This document shows positions 12,152 through 24,900 of a stretch of DNA of 64,000 bases, piece by piece. Numbering within the stretch: the first letter of the stretch is position 1; every line of letters starts with the position of its first letter. The notes beneath the pieces were generated by a model. The model saw only the letters and a program-made list of their open reading frames with translations, made no database searches and was not told the origin of the DNA. The stretch comes from Neodontobutis hainanensis (taxonomy: Eukaryota > Chordata > Actinopteri > Gobiiformes > Odontobutidae), in NCBI GenBank assembly GCA_024349245.1, contig JALDNG010000100.1, forward strand, positions 1-64,000, written 5' to 3'. Made by a program: the position numbers and the translations under genes.

Positions 12152-12184
12152 ATGCTTAGCGCACTCCACCACCAAGATGGCTGA
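12152..12184 (+). promoter_or_regulatory. Overlapping upstream ORF and YY1-like element at the ZDHHC17 start codon
   Basis: An ATG at 12152 opens a 10-codon frame that ends in TGA at 12182-12184, overlapping the main ATG at 12177 in another frame. The main start lies in CCAAGATGGCTGAC, close to the YY1 consensus AAnATGGCGGC that often sits just downstream of the transcription start of housekeeping genes. If transcription starts upstream of 12152 the small frame could dampen translation; if it starts close to the YY1 site it would be skipped. Confidence 0.4.
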
Positions 12185-15100
12185 CGCTATGGAGGAATAT
12201 GAGAAAGAAGCTGGTTGCGTCCCTATTCTCCATCCTGAGGTACGTCCGTCCGGTTTTAAACATTTGAACACGAGGTTTAACGCAAACAAAATGTGAAATC
12301 CTAAAATATTTGGAGGTAGTCGTGTCATTTGTCCGTTGTTTGTGCTCAAACTCCGATGCCCCCTGCAAAAACCAGCAGCGAGGGGGGTGGGAGGGTTGGT
12401 TAGCTAACGATGCTAAAGCTGCAAACGCTAGCACTTTCCTTCTCCTGATGCACTATAATGTAAATGGTAAACCAACTATCTGTGTAATCTTAATGGAGCA
12501 CATGTTTTCTAATGTATTTAATCTGTAAACATGTTTTAAATATATGCACGTGCTCACTTTGGGGTTCGTAATTGGGAAGTGGTTAATCCCAACAGTGATG
12601 CGACATTAGCTTTGAGGCTAAAGTGCTATTGGTATAGCTAGAGCAGATGTGATGTTGGTTGGTTTCGAGTGGAAAAGGCGGAAAAGATGTCACTGTTTGA
12701 CAGCGAGGAATTGGCAGGAACTGCTGTTAATAAATGCCCTTTTTGTGTTCAAAGAAAGTCTATGTTACAACGTTTGACTTGTACGTAAAGTTATTGAATC
12801 CGCTTGGTTATCAACATCATCAACTATAAAGGTCTATAACAGCAAGGACCGGCTGTTTTATTTTTTGGGGATTGAAAGAGACATTTTTATGACAGTATGA
12901 CAGAAGTGTATCCGTGTGGTGCATCGTTTCCCAATTAGATCAATGTAATCCATTGTCAAAATAACAAATTGAAACACGCATTTATTTGTTATTCAACCAC
13001 AAAATGCGTGCTTTAGGAGTATACTTTATGTTAGAGCAATAAGGCATTTGTTACTCAAGTGTAATTGCCTTGTTACATTTTCTACTCTTTTACTCCAAAG
13101 CATGTAACCTCAAAACCTTAATATGCTTGCAAAGGCAAAATAACAAGCTAGCATTTAAATGGCTCAATGTTCAGTGCAAATTTTATCATATTTAGCCCGA
13201 AATAGAAAACACTATTGTAGTAAAATGAACATTAAAATTAACTAATTTGCATTATATTCATATTTATTTATTAATTAATTTGGATTGTGGGTCAATTGAT
13301 TGTATTTATTGAGTATGTACCATGTATCATTAAAGCCTGAGTGAGCACCCTAATTGAACTAAATTCATACAATGTAACAGTATTTTAAAAACATATGAAT
13401 TGTTAGTTCCTTCTTTTGACCAAAACAGCGGAGCGAGTTTATAGTAATAAGTGTCTGTCAACTTGGTGAGTAACAAGAGAGGAGCCAAAATTCACCTGTT
13501 CAATTTCTCATTTATGCAAGAATTTTAATCAACCAATCACATGGCAGTTACATTAGTGCATTTAGGGGTGTGGTCCTGGTCAAGACAATCCCCTGAACTC
13601 CAAACTGAATGTCAGAACGGGAAAGAAAGGTGATTTAGGCAATTTTGAGCGTGGCATGATTGTTGGTGCCAGACGGACCGGTCAGAGTATTTCACAATCT
13701 GCTCAGTTACTGGGATTTTCACGCACAACCATTTTTAGGGTTTACAAAGAATGGTGTGAAAAGAGAAAAACATCCAGTATGCGGCAGTCCTGTGCGCAAA
13801 AATGCCTTGTTGATGCTAGATGTCAGAGAATAGGAGTGGATAGAAGAGCAACTTGGACTTAAATAACCACTTGTTACAACCAAGGCATGCAGCAAAGCAT
13901 TTGCATTTGTATCCATCAATATGGGCCAACATTTTTAAAGAATGCTTTCAGTACCTTGTTGAATCAATGCCACGTAGAATTAAGGCAGTTCTGAAGGCAA
14001 AAGGGGGTCAATCACAGTATTAGTATGATGTTCCAAATAATCCTATAGGTTAGTGTATTTAATTTGTATGAGATATAAAACAAACCTATTTCTCTATAAT
14101 ACAATTCCCTGTGCATATGTAGCCATGTGATTCTGATTAAAAAATAATTAGAGTAGCACGTGTGCTACATAAATGGAGCGACCAAGGTGTGATTCTCGTC
14201 TTGGGTTTGTTTGCGTCAAGTATTTTCCGCTCTTTAAAAAACAAAACAAATGACAAACAAAAAACATATCCTGGTTTAGTCACTGTACTTGGCTTTGGAG
14301 GAAATAGCTTTGGAGGGAGGCGGCGAGGTGCCTAAAACTTTAAACATTATCACATTGTTTTTATTATAGTCATTTATTTTTTCATTCATTTTTTTTCCCG
14401 ACCGCTTAATACCGTTAGGGGTTGTGGGTGACTGGAGCCTATCCCAGCAGCTTTGGGCCTGAGGCTGGGTACACCCTGGACAGTGGCCGGTTAGTCACAA
14501 GTCATTACAACAAAACATAGATTTATATTTAATTAGTTTTATTTTCACAGATTCTTTTCTTTTGTTTTCTTATGTTTAAATGAAAACATATTGACACTAG
14601 TTGCTGAAATATTTGTTTTAAAGTGATTCTTGTAAAATGAAGTTCATAGTTGTATCTATTTTTTATCACTCTAGTATAGAAGCTTTTCTGATTCCTCTTA
14701 AGCGCATTAGGATTTTTTTTACAGGCCTGGAGTTCACATACATATTTAAAACCAGAGCTTCTACCAAAAAGCACAGTCGCAGTGTTAAATTCTGATTACA
14801 AAGGAGTGCTTTGACACTCCAAAGCTGCTGTAGTTTGAGTTTTGACCCTCTGAAGCAGTTCAAGTCACAATAAAGTGGGAATGCCTTTGATTGTATTTTT
14901 TCCAACACAAACCTGGCCCAAACTTGTTTCTTTTTTCACCAGGGTAAACTGAATGTATGATGCTTCTGAATTAGAGCAGCTGATCTTTTCCTTATAACAG
15001 CTACAGCAAATGTCAACAGCACTCACAAAATGAATTGGCTTTTATTTAAATGTCATTTTTAAATTATACAAACACACTACCTGCCCAAAAAAAGTCACCA

Positions 15101-18100
15101 CCTGGATTTAGCTTAGCAAAAAGTGTAAGTGCCTCCCATTGGATAATTACTGCATGTATGATTATGTTTCAGCTGGCAACAAATTATTTAAGCCTAACAA
15201 ATGCAGTGAGTAGTTTCTCATTTCTTCAGCAACGCTGTTGGAAGACACATCTTGTGGTTGTGAAAAAGGTGTTAATCTAATTCAGAATGGTCAAGTTATT
15301 GGCGTGCATCAGGCTTTATTAAACACTGGAAGAATAGTAAGGAACCATCATCTTCAAAGGTGAAATGTGTTTTGAAAAAAATCTTTAATTGTGAGCAGCA
15401 ATCACTTAAATGTTTGGTAAAATCAAATCGTAAAAAAAACAACAGTAAGAGCATTTCAAAATGCTCAGTGTGAAGGGAGCTCAAAAGATTGGGACCAGCA
15501 ATTCCAAAGCAAATTAATGCATGTTCAAAATAAAAATAAAATTTCAATTTACTGCAATTCATTTACAAACTAATGTATTTAATTTCAGATTAGGCTTTTT
15601 AAATTCAATTTTAAATAAGTATTCATTCAACTTGAGCAGTTCAGATTCAGTTTGAGCACTCAAAATTCAAATACAAAATATTGTGTTTCAGTTTCTAGTG
15701 GTAGGGCTGTGACAGTTGCTGTAACGGTTGCCACAACCGGTGGTGATTGGCACTTATAATGACACTCAAGGCAATGGTTCCAAAAGTGGGGCCAATTGGC
15801 CAATTTTGGCCTGCAACAAGGGTTGGTTTGGTCCAAGGGTTTTCATGATTTGTGACTTTTTATTTGTTTCAAGCACACTTATTGGTAAGGTAATGGCCTA
15901 TTCCAACTGAAGCCAATGGGAATATATCCAAGAAACAGCCTATTTCCCTCACTTGTTTTTAGCCTTTTATCAAACCGATTTAGTTAAGTGGCAAAAAAGG
16001 TGCAAGCCTATAGCTCTGAGTTTTCCGGAGCGCACTTGAACATGCCTTTTGAAAGTTTGGCTTGCTCGGCTTTTCCTCCCCTTCCTTGTCAAATTACACA
16101 GCGTATTTCTGAACCATAAGTTATTTCATAACAGTCAGACAGTCTTAAACTAAGTGTTCATCTGTTTGAGGCCCTTGTCAGAGAGATGTAATAATGTTCT
16201 GGATCATGTTCTGCCTTCTGTGTCTCTCCTGCAGCCACTGAGCATAAAGACCAGAGGTCTCCAACTTAAAGTCCGCGGACCAAATCCAGTCCTTTTTTAA
16301 AAAAAAAAAATCATAGCTCTATGTAGTGGCACAAATATCAGCACATACTTCTCACTTATTAATATGCTTTGCTAGTGGAAGTTTTATTTAAAGTCAAACC
16401 TGGCAAAAAAATATATAATTCCCTGGAGGTCAAACGCCTCACCACCAGGCATAAAAATTGGTGGTCTAGACTAGATGGTCTTTCACCATCTGCATAAAAT
16501 CGAAAACTGAAATAGTTTTGTGTAAACCTGATTAAGCAACTTTTCCGTATTCTCAGCTCTCAGCTCGACTTGTTAACCTGCCTATTGATGATGCCATATC
16601 TGCAATAGAGGTGACTGTTTCTCAAAAGTAACTAGAGCAGAATGAGCGCTGCCCGGTGAAAAAAAAGATTGGCTTGTTTTCAGTTGTTCAAATCTGACTA
16701 CGGTTAATCGTGTCTCTAAGAGAAGCCCTGGAAACGGCTGCCTTGTTTTCAAAATTTTCCCTTCAGCACCATGAAACTGTTGGTTTAGCTTATTTACTGT
16801 TCTCTTGAGTGACTCCCAGCTTCAACTTAAGATCTGTCTCTAGTCTGTGTGGCCCTCAGCTCTGTTCTGAAACATCTCTTGGTGTAAAGAGAATAAAACT
16901 GCACGTATTGTAGCTCTCACTTCCTGTGCAGAGAATAGACTGGCAAAAGCAGCTGTTGTTTTCTTTGGAGGCTAATTGTGTTTTCCATGGTGTTACTATG
17001 GAGGCTAATTCAATATGTGAGACAGCACAGTGTTCATGTGTAACTAATTAGATCTTCAGCTGCAGAAGTCAGCAGCTTCATCTCTGTCTGTTTCCTCTGC
17101 TGAACTCATCAGGCATGTGTAGTTTGGCTGGGATTAGTCTTCGTCTAGCGTCTAGATAGTTTGTAGCTCTAAGATGGCGTCAGATGGGGATCAATCAATA
17201 AAATTATTACTTTCTTTTTTTTCAGGAGATCAAACCCCAGACTCACTACAACCATGGCTACAACGAGAACGTCAGCCGCAAGAACCATGTGGACGACTAC
17301 AGCACCTGGGACATTGTCAAAGCCACACAGTCAGTGCATTCAAACATAAAACTATATTTCTGCATTTTTCAGTGTGTAGACCAGAAATCTTCAACTTAAA
17401 GTGCAATATTTTTTACTAAAAATATTGTGTTGCTGCACAAATATTTCACATTAGTAGGACAATAGTGTAAAAAAAGGAACATAGTTACACCCTGCAGTCA
17501 GCTGATTGGACTATTTCTAATTCCCGCTCAAGCAAAAACGAGAAGTGAAAATAAAAACATTAAACCGGAATGTTTTAAAATAGATTAGACATTGTTTTAG
17601 TGAAAAACAGCAATAGTCCAACAGAAAACGTAAAAAATCCTTTTTACCTAATGGCAAAGCTAGTCTTAGTAACAGCTGTTTCCAGTTTAATCAATCTTAA
17701 TCTTAATCAATACAACTCTGGCTTCATAAATTTAAACATTGTATTCATCGTCTACACTACATTAAACACGAGCAGAACCTGTTATTTAAATATTGAGTCC
17801 CTAAATTAAAGGAAACTGCTGCAGCTCTATGAATGTAATTTTCAGAAATGGGAATAGACAGAAACAGTGGAATGTTTACGGCAGCAGCTGTACCTCCAGC
17901 CTCTTGGTGCTGCGCTGCCACACACCAGGATCTATTATTTCTTTATATACATTTTTATCAAGGCATTCAAGTTTCAAAAAGTTAGCTTCAAAATACATTT
18001 TATGTCTCAAATCGAGAATCGTCGTTTGCTGCACTTTGATGTCATGCTTATGTAGCAGGGGCCACTCTCCTGGACCCAGCAGAGTGGAAACATGTCTCTT

Positions 18101-18413
18101 AAAGTGGTTGCCCGAACCAAACTGTCCTGTGTCGTTCCTATAGTGGATACAAGACTATAGTAAACTGCTCCTCTGTCCCCTATGCTTTTAAGACCCTGGA
18201 AACAGTCTGGTCTAAAGCCTTTAATTTACGTTGCAGATGCCTTTCAAAGTATAATCACATTTAGTATTGGATGTTGGATTTCACTTTACAATGTCACTAG
18301 CCCAAGCTTTTTTATTGTGTGGTAGCGCTGACACTTTTGCAGACACTTTTTACAGCTGTTGGGTTGTATTAAAACCTGAAGTTACCATGATAACCTCCTA
18401 ATCCAGCTTCATA

Positions 18414-18511
<98 letters not shown>

Positions 18512-21500
18512 CAATTTTTATTTATGCTGGCTCAGACTGTCATTGTGTGAGCTCAGCTGGTATCTTTTTTTTGTGTCTGATCCATCTTTCTGCTCTTTTC
18601 CTCAGGTATGGCATCTTTGAGCGCTGCAGAGACCTGGTGGAGGCGGGCTTTGATGTTCGGCAGCCAGACAAAGAAAACGTAACGCTCCTCCACTGGGCCG
18701 CCATCAACAACAGGATAGACCTAGTGAAGTGAGTTTGGACTAAAAACTGTTTAAGCTCTGATCTCAGGCCAACTGGCAAGTTTGTTTATTTCACAAGAAC
18801 AGAACCTAATCGGATTTTGTGTCTGTGCAGATACTACATATCAAAGGGAGCCATCGTGGACCAGCTTGGTGGGGATCTTAATTCCACACCTCTGCATTGG
18901 GCCACCAGGTAAAAGACCGACACTACGGTACATTATTGAGCAGCTGTATAGACCTTCCTGTTCCATTCTTTAAAAATACTTTTTTACTACTAGAGAATAC
19001 TTCTTTTAAACATGTCTCAGGGGGAAAGTCAGGAGAAATACTTTTTTTGACATTTGTCTTTATTCATTCAGGCGATAGTGTGTAACTAAGGAATGTAACC
19101 GTTTACTACACACCTTTTCATTCCTATGATACAGTTCCAATCGAGTAGTTGTCCTGTTTTAAAATTGTTTTTAGTGAAAAAAAAAGCATTTGTATCAATA
19201 TAAACTTGGTTTCGTGTGTTCTCATTGCGTGACGTTGTTGTACTCCTCTCAAGAGCCTAGATAACCCACCCTCAAAGTCAAACCCTGTTGCATCTCTGGC
19301 CAAAATGAAGTGTGGGGAAAATATTTTAAATATGCAAATAAAGACAGACTCATCAAGGGGAAGGAAAATTTGTGTGTTCTGTAAGTTTACAGTAAATATG
19401 GCTAATTTGCTATCACTGAATTTTCACTAATGGTGAGAGTGGAGAGCTGCTGGGAGAACACAAACCATTATCAACAATCACGCTTGTTAAGAATACATTT
19501 CCTCTTGGTGCTTGTCATGACATGTTCCTGAAGGTTGCACTGAGGGCCAGCTGTAAATCTACCAGGTGATTAAAAAAAAAAAAGAAGCCCAACTTTTGCT
19601 TTAATACATTCTTTCAGAGTCCTTTCATTAAATTTTACATGAAAGGACTACATGTGAACTCTAATACTCATTTTATGAGTCACATTTTTAATATCAGACA
19701 TTGCTTTTTTCCATGTTCTCTTTTGGTATTTTTTGGTGGCTGCATTGCCTAATAGTAATAAAATGGGTGTACTGTGAACTAGTGAGACCGGACAGGTCAC
19801 ATAAGATCCCCTCTGAGGGGTACACAGAGCTCTGTCTCTGTGAATTATTGATGAAGTCGACAACAGGCCTCCACCTCATGACTCAGACTTGGACCTCTTC
19901 TGTCTCACGTAAATGTGACATTTAGCTGACCTCGGTTATCTTTCTTTGTGTTTAACAGCATCTAAATGTACACACGCTAAACATAAAAAGACAAAAATAG
20001 CATCCACATTTTTTTTATAGCATGTGGACAACTTCTGTAGCCTTATGTCTGCTTCGTTTGTATTCCTCTCAGACAGGGCCACCTCTCGATGGTGGTGCAG
20101 CTCATGAAGTACGGAGCAGACCCGTCACTCATTGACGGAGAGGGCTGCAGCTGCGTTCACCTGGCCGCTCAGTTCGGACACACCTCCATTGTGGCCTACC
20201 TCATCGCCAAAGGACAGGTTGGTAACGCTGTTCAACGCCAACACTGGTTAATTGTATCTGTCGTTGTTTACCACCAGGGGGAGCTCTTGTACTTTTTAAA
20301 AGTAAACTTTCCCCTTTGTGCAGGATGTGGACATGATGGACCAGAATGGCATGACTCCTCTGATGTGGGCAGCCTACAGGACACACAGGTTATTATTGTT
20401 TTTATTAATTTAACAAAAACACAGAGTGGTTTTATCGTATTATAGTTTAGGAGGTTGAAAATCTAACATGTAAAAATCAAACTGTTTTGTGTTTCTGTCA
20501 CAGTGTGGACCCCACACGGCTGCTGCTGACCTTTAACGTCTCTGTGAACCTCGGCGACAAATATCACAAGAACACAGCGTTGCACTGGGCCGTTCTTGCC
20601 GGAAACACTACCGTCATTAGCCTCCTGCTCGACGCCAACTCCAACGTCGACTCTCAGAACATAAAGGTTACTTTTTATTTTCAAATCTTCTCAAGCTCTC
20701 CTCACAGATCCCTGTTACAAGACATTTAAAATTAGAAGCTCACTGAACAGAGACTACAGTAAATAAACGCTTCCTATTAGGAATGTAACAATTAATTGTG
20801 AACCAGTTGAAAATCGGTTCTCAGATATGTGACATTTCCAGTCGGTTGAAATGTTATTTAAATCGCGATTCATGTTTTGAACAACAAGGGCCGCTCTGTT
20901 TACTGCAAACTCGCTTTCAACAAGTAGTTGCAAACAGTTTCTAGCATGGCCCTGAGAGTGTGGATGTGGATATTGAGGAAGTCGGCTCCATGTGGACTAA
21001 ACAAGCGCGCAACAAAAAACATGTCTGTGTCTGAGGCTGAACTTTACTGTCTTCAAAACGGACAAAAATGTAATTGTCCCGTCACCAATGGAGAACAAAG
21101 AGAATGGGAGCAGTAATCTGTGTTGGCAAAGAGGCTGAACTGTAAACAGAGGCTGCTGTCCTGAGTCTGAACCATCTCTGAGCCATAAGCTTTTATTTCA
21201 TAACAGTCTGTTTGAGGCCCTTGTCAGAGACGTATTAATGTTCTGGATCATGTGCTGCCTTTTGAGTCTCTGCTGCAGCCACTGAGAGTAAAGACCAGAG
21301 GTCTCCAACTTAAAGTCCGCGGACCAAATCCGGTCCTTTGTGAAATACTTCTGGGCCTCACATTAATTATTACTGTTAATACATTCGTGTTATCATCAAA
21401 GGTAACAGTTAAACAAATGAGTTGTTTTAATAAAGTTACTTAAACTTTCTTGAGACTTGTCAATTGAATCGTGAGTGTAGTCATTTGTTACATCCCTACT

Positions 21501-21866
21501 ACAAATTGGGTTAGAAATTACTTAAAATCTACGCACAACAGGAGAATGTATAGTCATTTAAAATTTAGTATCCTCTTGTTATTGAAACATTAAAAACAAC
21601 TCCTATAACTACTTTTTCCTTTAAAGTGACATAAACAGAGCACATGTATTCTGTTCAGCTTATTACACAGGAATTATTGTCATGGTCTTTTACTCAATAT
21701 AGACCGGTATACCAGCCAATCACACGGCAGAAATATGAGACACAGAGCAGCACGGCGCATGTTTAGCAGCATGTTTACAATTGCCACCACATAAAACAAC
21801 TGCAGCATTTCCTCTTTTCCCTCAAATATTTCACATATAATATAATATATAATATAATAGTGTGTA

Positions 21867-21925
<59 letters not shown>

Positions 21926-24900
21926 TATATATACTGATATCGACCAAAAAAGCTACAAATTGGATCTATGCATCAGAAAGCTGATAATAAACTTCTTTAT
22001 AAACAGTTATACTTCCAGCTCAAGGATTGACTTGCTTTTCATTCTCCTTAATGAAATTGGCTCTAAAGTTTGGGTAAATTATGATGAATTTCTCAAATAA
22101 AAATACAACTTATGCAGCACTTGCATGATTTCAATGTTAGTTAGGTTATATGCAACACTATTGTTTCTCTGCCTTATAGACTTTTTAAAAATGGATATTT
22201 ATATTTAGGCTCATCCTCCTTTTTTTCTTTTGTGAACATTAACAGTAAAATGCTAAAAAGAGTAAAACAATGAAACGTAATGAAAGAACCCTCCAAAGAA
22301 GAATAAAACTACAAAAATGAAGTCTGGTCATTGTCCGTTTCTCATCATTTATTTTATTATTTGTTTGTTACAGGGTGAAACTCCACTGGACCTTGCAAAA
22401 CAGAGGAAGAATGTGTGGATGATCAATCACTTACAGGAAGCTCGTCAGGCCAAAGGCTATGACAGCCCGTCCTACTTGAAGAGGCTGAAGAGCAATAAAG
22501 TGCGTTTTGCTCTGTCCAAACACGTCTCTTTTGTCACTTTGTCGTCACCTGTTTTTGAAAAAGCTCCACTCAAACAGTCGGCTGGAAAGGCTTTGTAATG
22601 ATGTGTTGAGTTAATGACACAGCAGTGAGAACATTCAGTCTGGTCTGTGCCTTTTGTTTAGGACTATGCTATAATGCTGTCACCTCTAGCCTATTAGCAC
22701 TTGACTGACTTCAGACCCTTTTTTTACTTGGCATTTGTTGTGGGATATTCTGTCTTTCTTTCTTGTGTCTTATCTTTTTACATGTATTCTTATTAAATCA
22801 ACTTGTTCCTCTACTTTCCTGCTTAAACTGTTCAGATCCTAAAGGTAAAGCCCAAGTTGAAATATTCTGCAGCTGCTTACCTGTAGACTTGAAGCTCTAT
22901 ATTCTTTAGCATTAGTTCAGTGGCTGTAGCTGCCCTTTAAAAATACTGGGCGACAGTTTAGCAGCGTCCTTCAGCTGTAAATGTTTTTTTCTTGTTGTCT
23001 ATCATTGTTTAATGGCTCTGTGTTGCTTTGTGGCAGGACATCAGACAGAAGGTGATGCTGGGGACACCGTTTTTGGTCATTTGGCTTGTGGGCTTCATTG
23101 CAGACCTGGACATCGACTCGTGGCTGATCAAGGGCCTCATGTTTGCAGGCGTCTGGGTCACTGTACAGTTTCTCTCCAAGTAAGGTTTAATTACCTATGT
23201 ATACAACATACATGTACAGTTTTATATACCAGTTCAGTTCATATAGAAAGTTTGACCAGAGGTAGTGGAGCTGCTACTGAGCTTTTTGTGGTGTTTGCTG
23301 CTGTGGTAAGGTCCTCAGACAGGTGGACTCCCAGAAATCTTATATTCTTTCTCCTCTTCTCTCCTTAGGGCCTTCTTTGATCACTCCATGCACAGCGCCC
23401 TGCCTCTGGGAATCTACCTGGCCACAAAGTTCTGGATGTACTGCACCTGGTTTTACTGGCTCTGGAATGATATCCTTTACTTTTACCACTGTATTTCGTT
23501 TGTCATTTATTTTCATTGGCAAAGCACTCTGATACTTGGTGTAACCAAATGCTCTTTTAAAGCCTCTTGGTCGTAGTAAACATGTATTAAGAGCTGTTTT
23601 GCTGCTTGTACTGATATACTTTAGGTCTTAAGACAGGAAACTCATTGAAAACCATTTGCAGCAGTGTCCAGGTGTGAGTTTAAAAGCAGTGAGGGAAGTG
23701 GAAAGGGAAATAAATACATATGACATCAAGCCAAAAGAGAAGAAAAGTGGGGCTGCTCAGTTTCTGAGAGGTCCCACAGCTTTCTTTGTAAGAGTTGCTA
23801 ATTACAGGAGGTGGAAGGGGAGTTTATTTTCTGCCTCATTGCCTCTCTAACAGGAGATTAAGATGTTTTTGACCCAAATGTGTTAACGAAAAAATGGTTT
23901 TCTTAAGAGGAGAGTAATAATCCAGTCACGGTCAGACAAGGCACTTAGATGATTATGATGATGATGATGAAGTTTATTACCGAAGTCTACTTTCTGCAGA
24001 GTCTTGCAGATGTTATTTTACATATGTCAGTCTTACATGATTAATGTTGACAAAACTTTATCAGTTTTTTCTCTCTTAGCATTTATCAGATCAGCACTTG
24101 AATGTACACTGTGTGCACAATTATTAGGCAAGTTGTATTTTTGAGGATTAATTTTGTTATTGTACAACTATAGTGCTCTTGGTCAATCCAAAATGTTAAC
24201 AAACCATCAAGCCTGAACATTTAAGTCGGAAAAGTGAAGATTTGGCTTTCTTAAGAGAACATCTACATGTACACCATTATTAGGCAATTATTAGTGTGCA
24301 GAAATATTATGCAACTAAATGAAAAAAAAAAAAAATTCCATCTCACTAAAGTGAGAATAATAAACTAAATAAATAAATAAACAATTTTGAAATATAGTGA
24401 CCAATATAGCCACCCTTCTTTTAAAAAACAGTCACAAACCTTCCATTCACGGAGTCAGTCAGTCAGTTTGTCAGTCAGTTTGTGCAGCTGCAACCACAGC
24501 CTCCCAGACACTGTTCAGAGGTCTACTGTTTACCTTCACTGTAAATGTCCTGCTAAAGGAGGGCCCAAAAGTTCTCAATAGGGTTTAGGTCAGGCGAAGA
24601 AGGGGGCCATGTCATTAGTTTTTCATCTTTAAGGTCTTTAAGGCCACGCAGTAGAGAACTTTGATGCATGTGATGGAGCGTTGCATAAAAATCAAAGTCT
24701 TCTTGAAAGATGCAGACTTTTTCCTGAACCACTGCTTGAAGAAAGTGTCTTCTAAAAACTATCAGTAGGTCTGAGATGATTTTGAGTCCATTTTTCAACT
24801 CAAAAAGGTCCAACTAGCTCATCTTTAATAATACCTGCTGGTGTCTGAGTCAAAGTGGAGCTCTGTGTCTGTTACTGATCCAACCACGGGCCCATCCATC

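Noticed and set aside
11789..12434. 131-aa and 92-aa frames on both strands around the ZDHHC17 first exon
   Set aside because: They overlap the true exon in wrong frames and lack family features.
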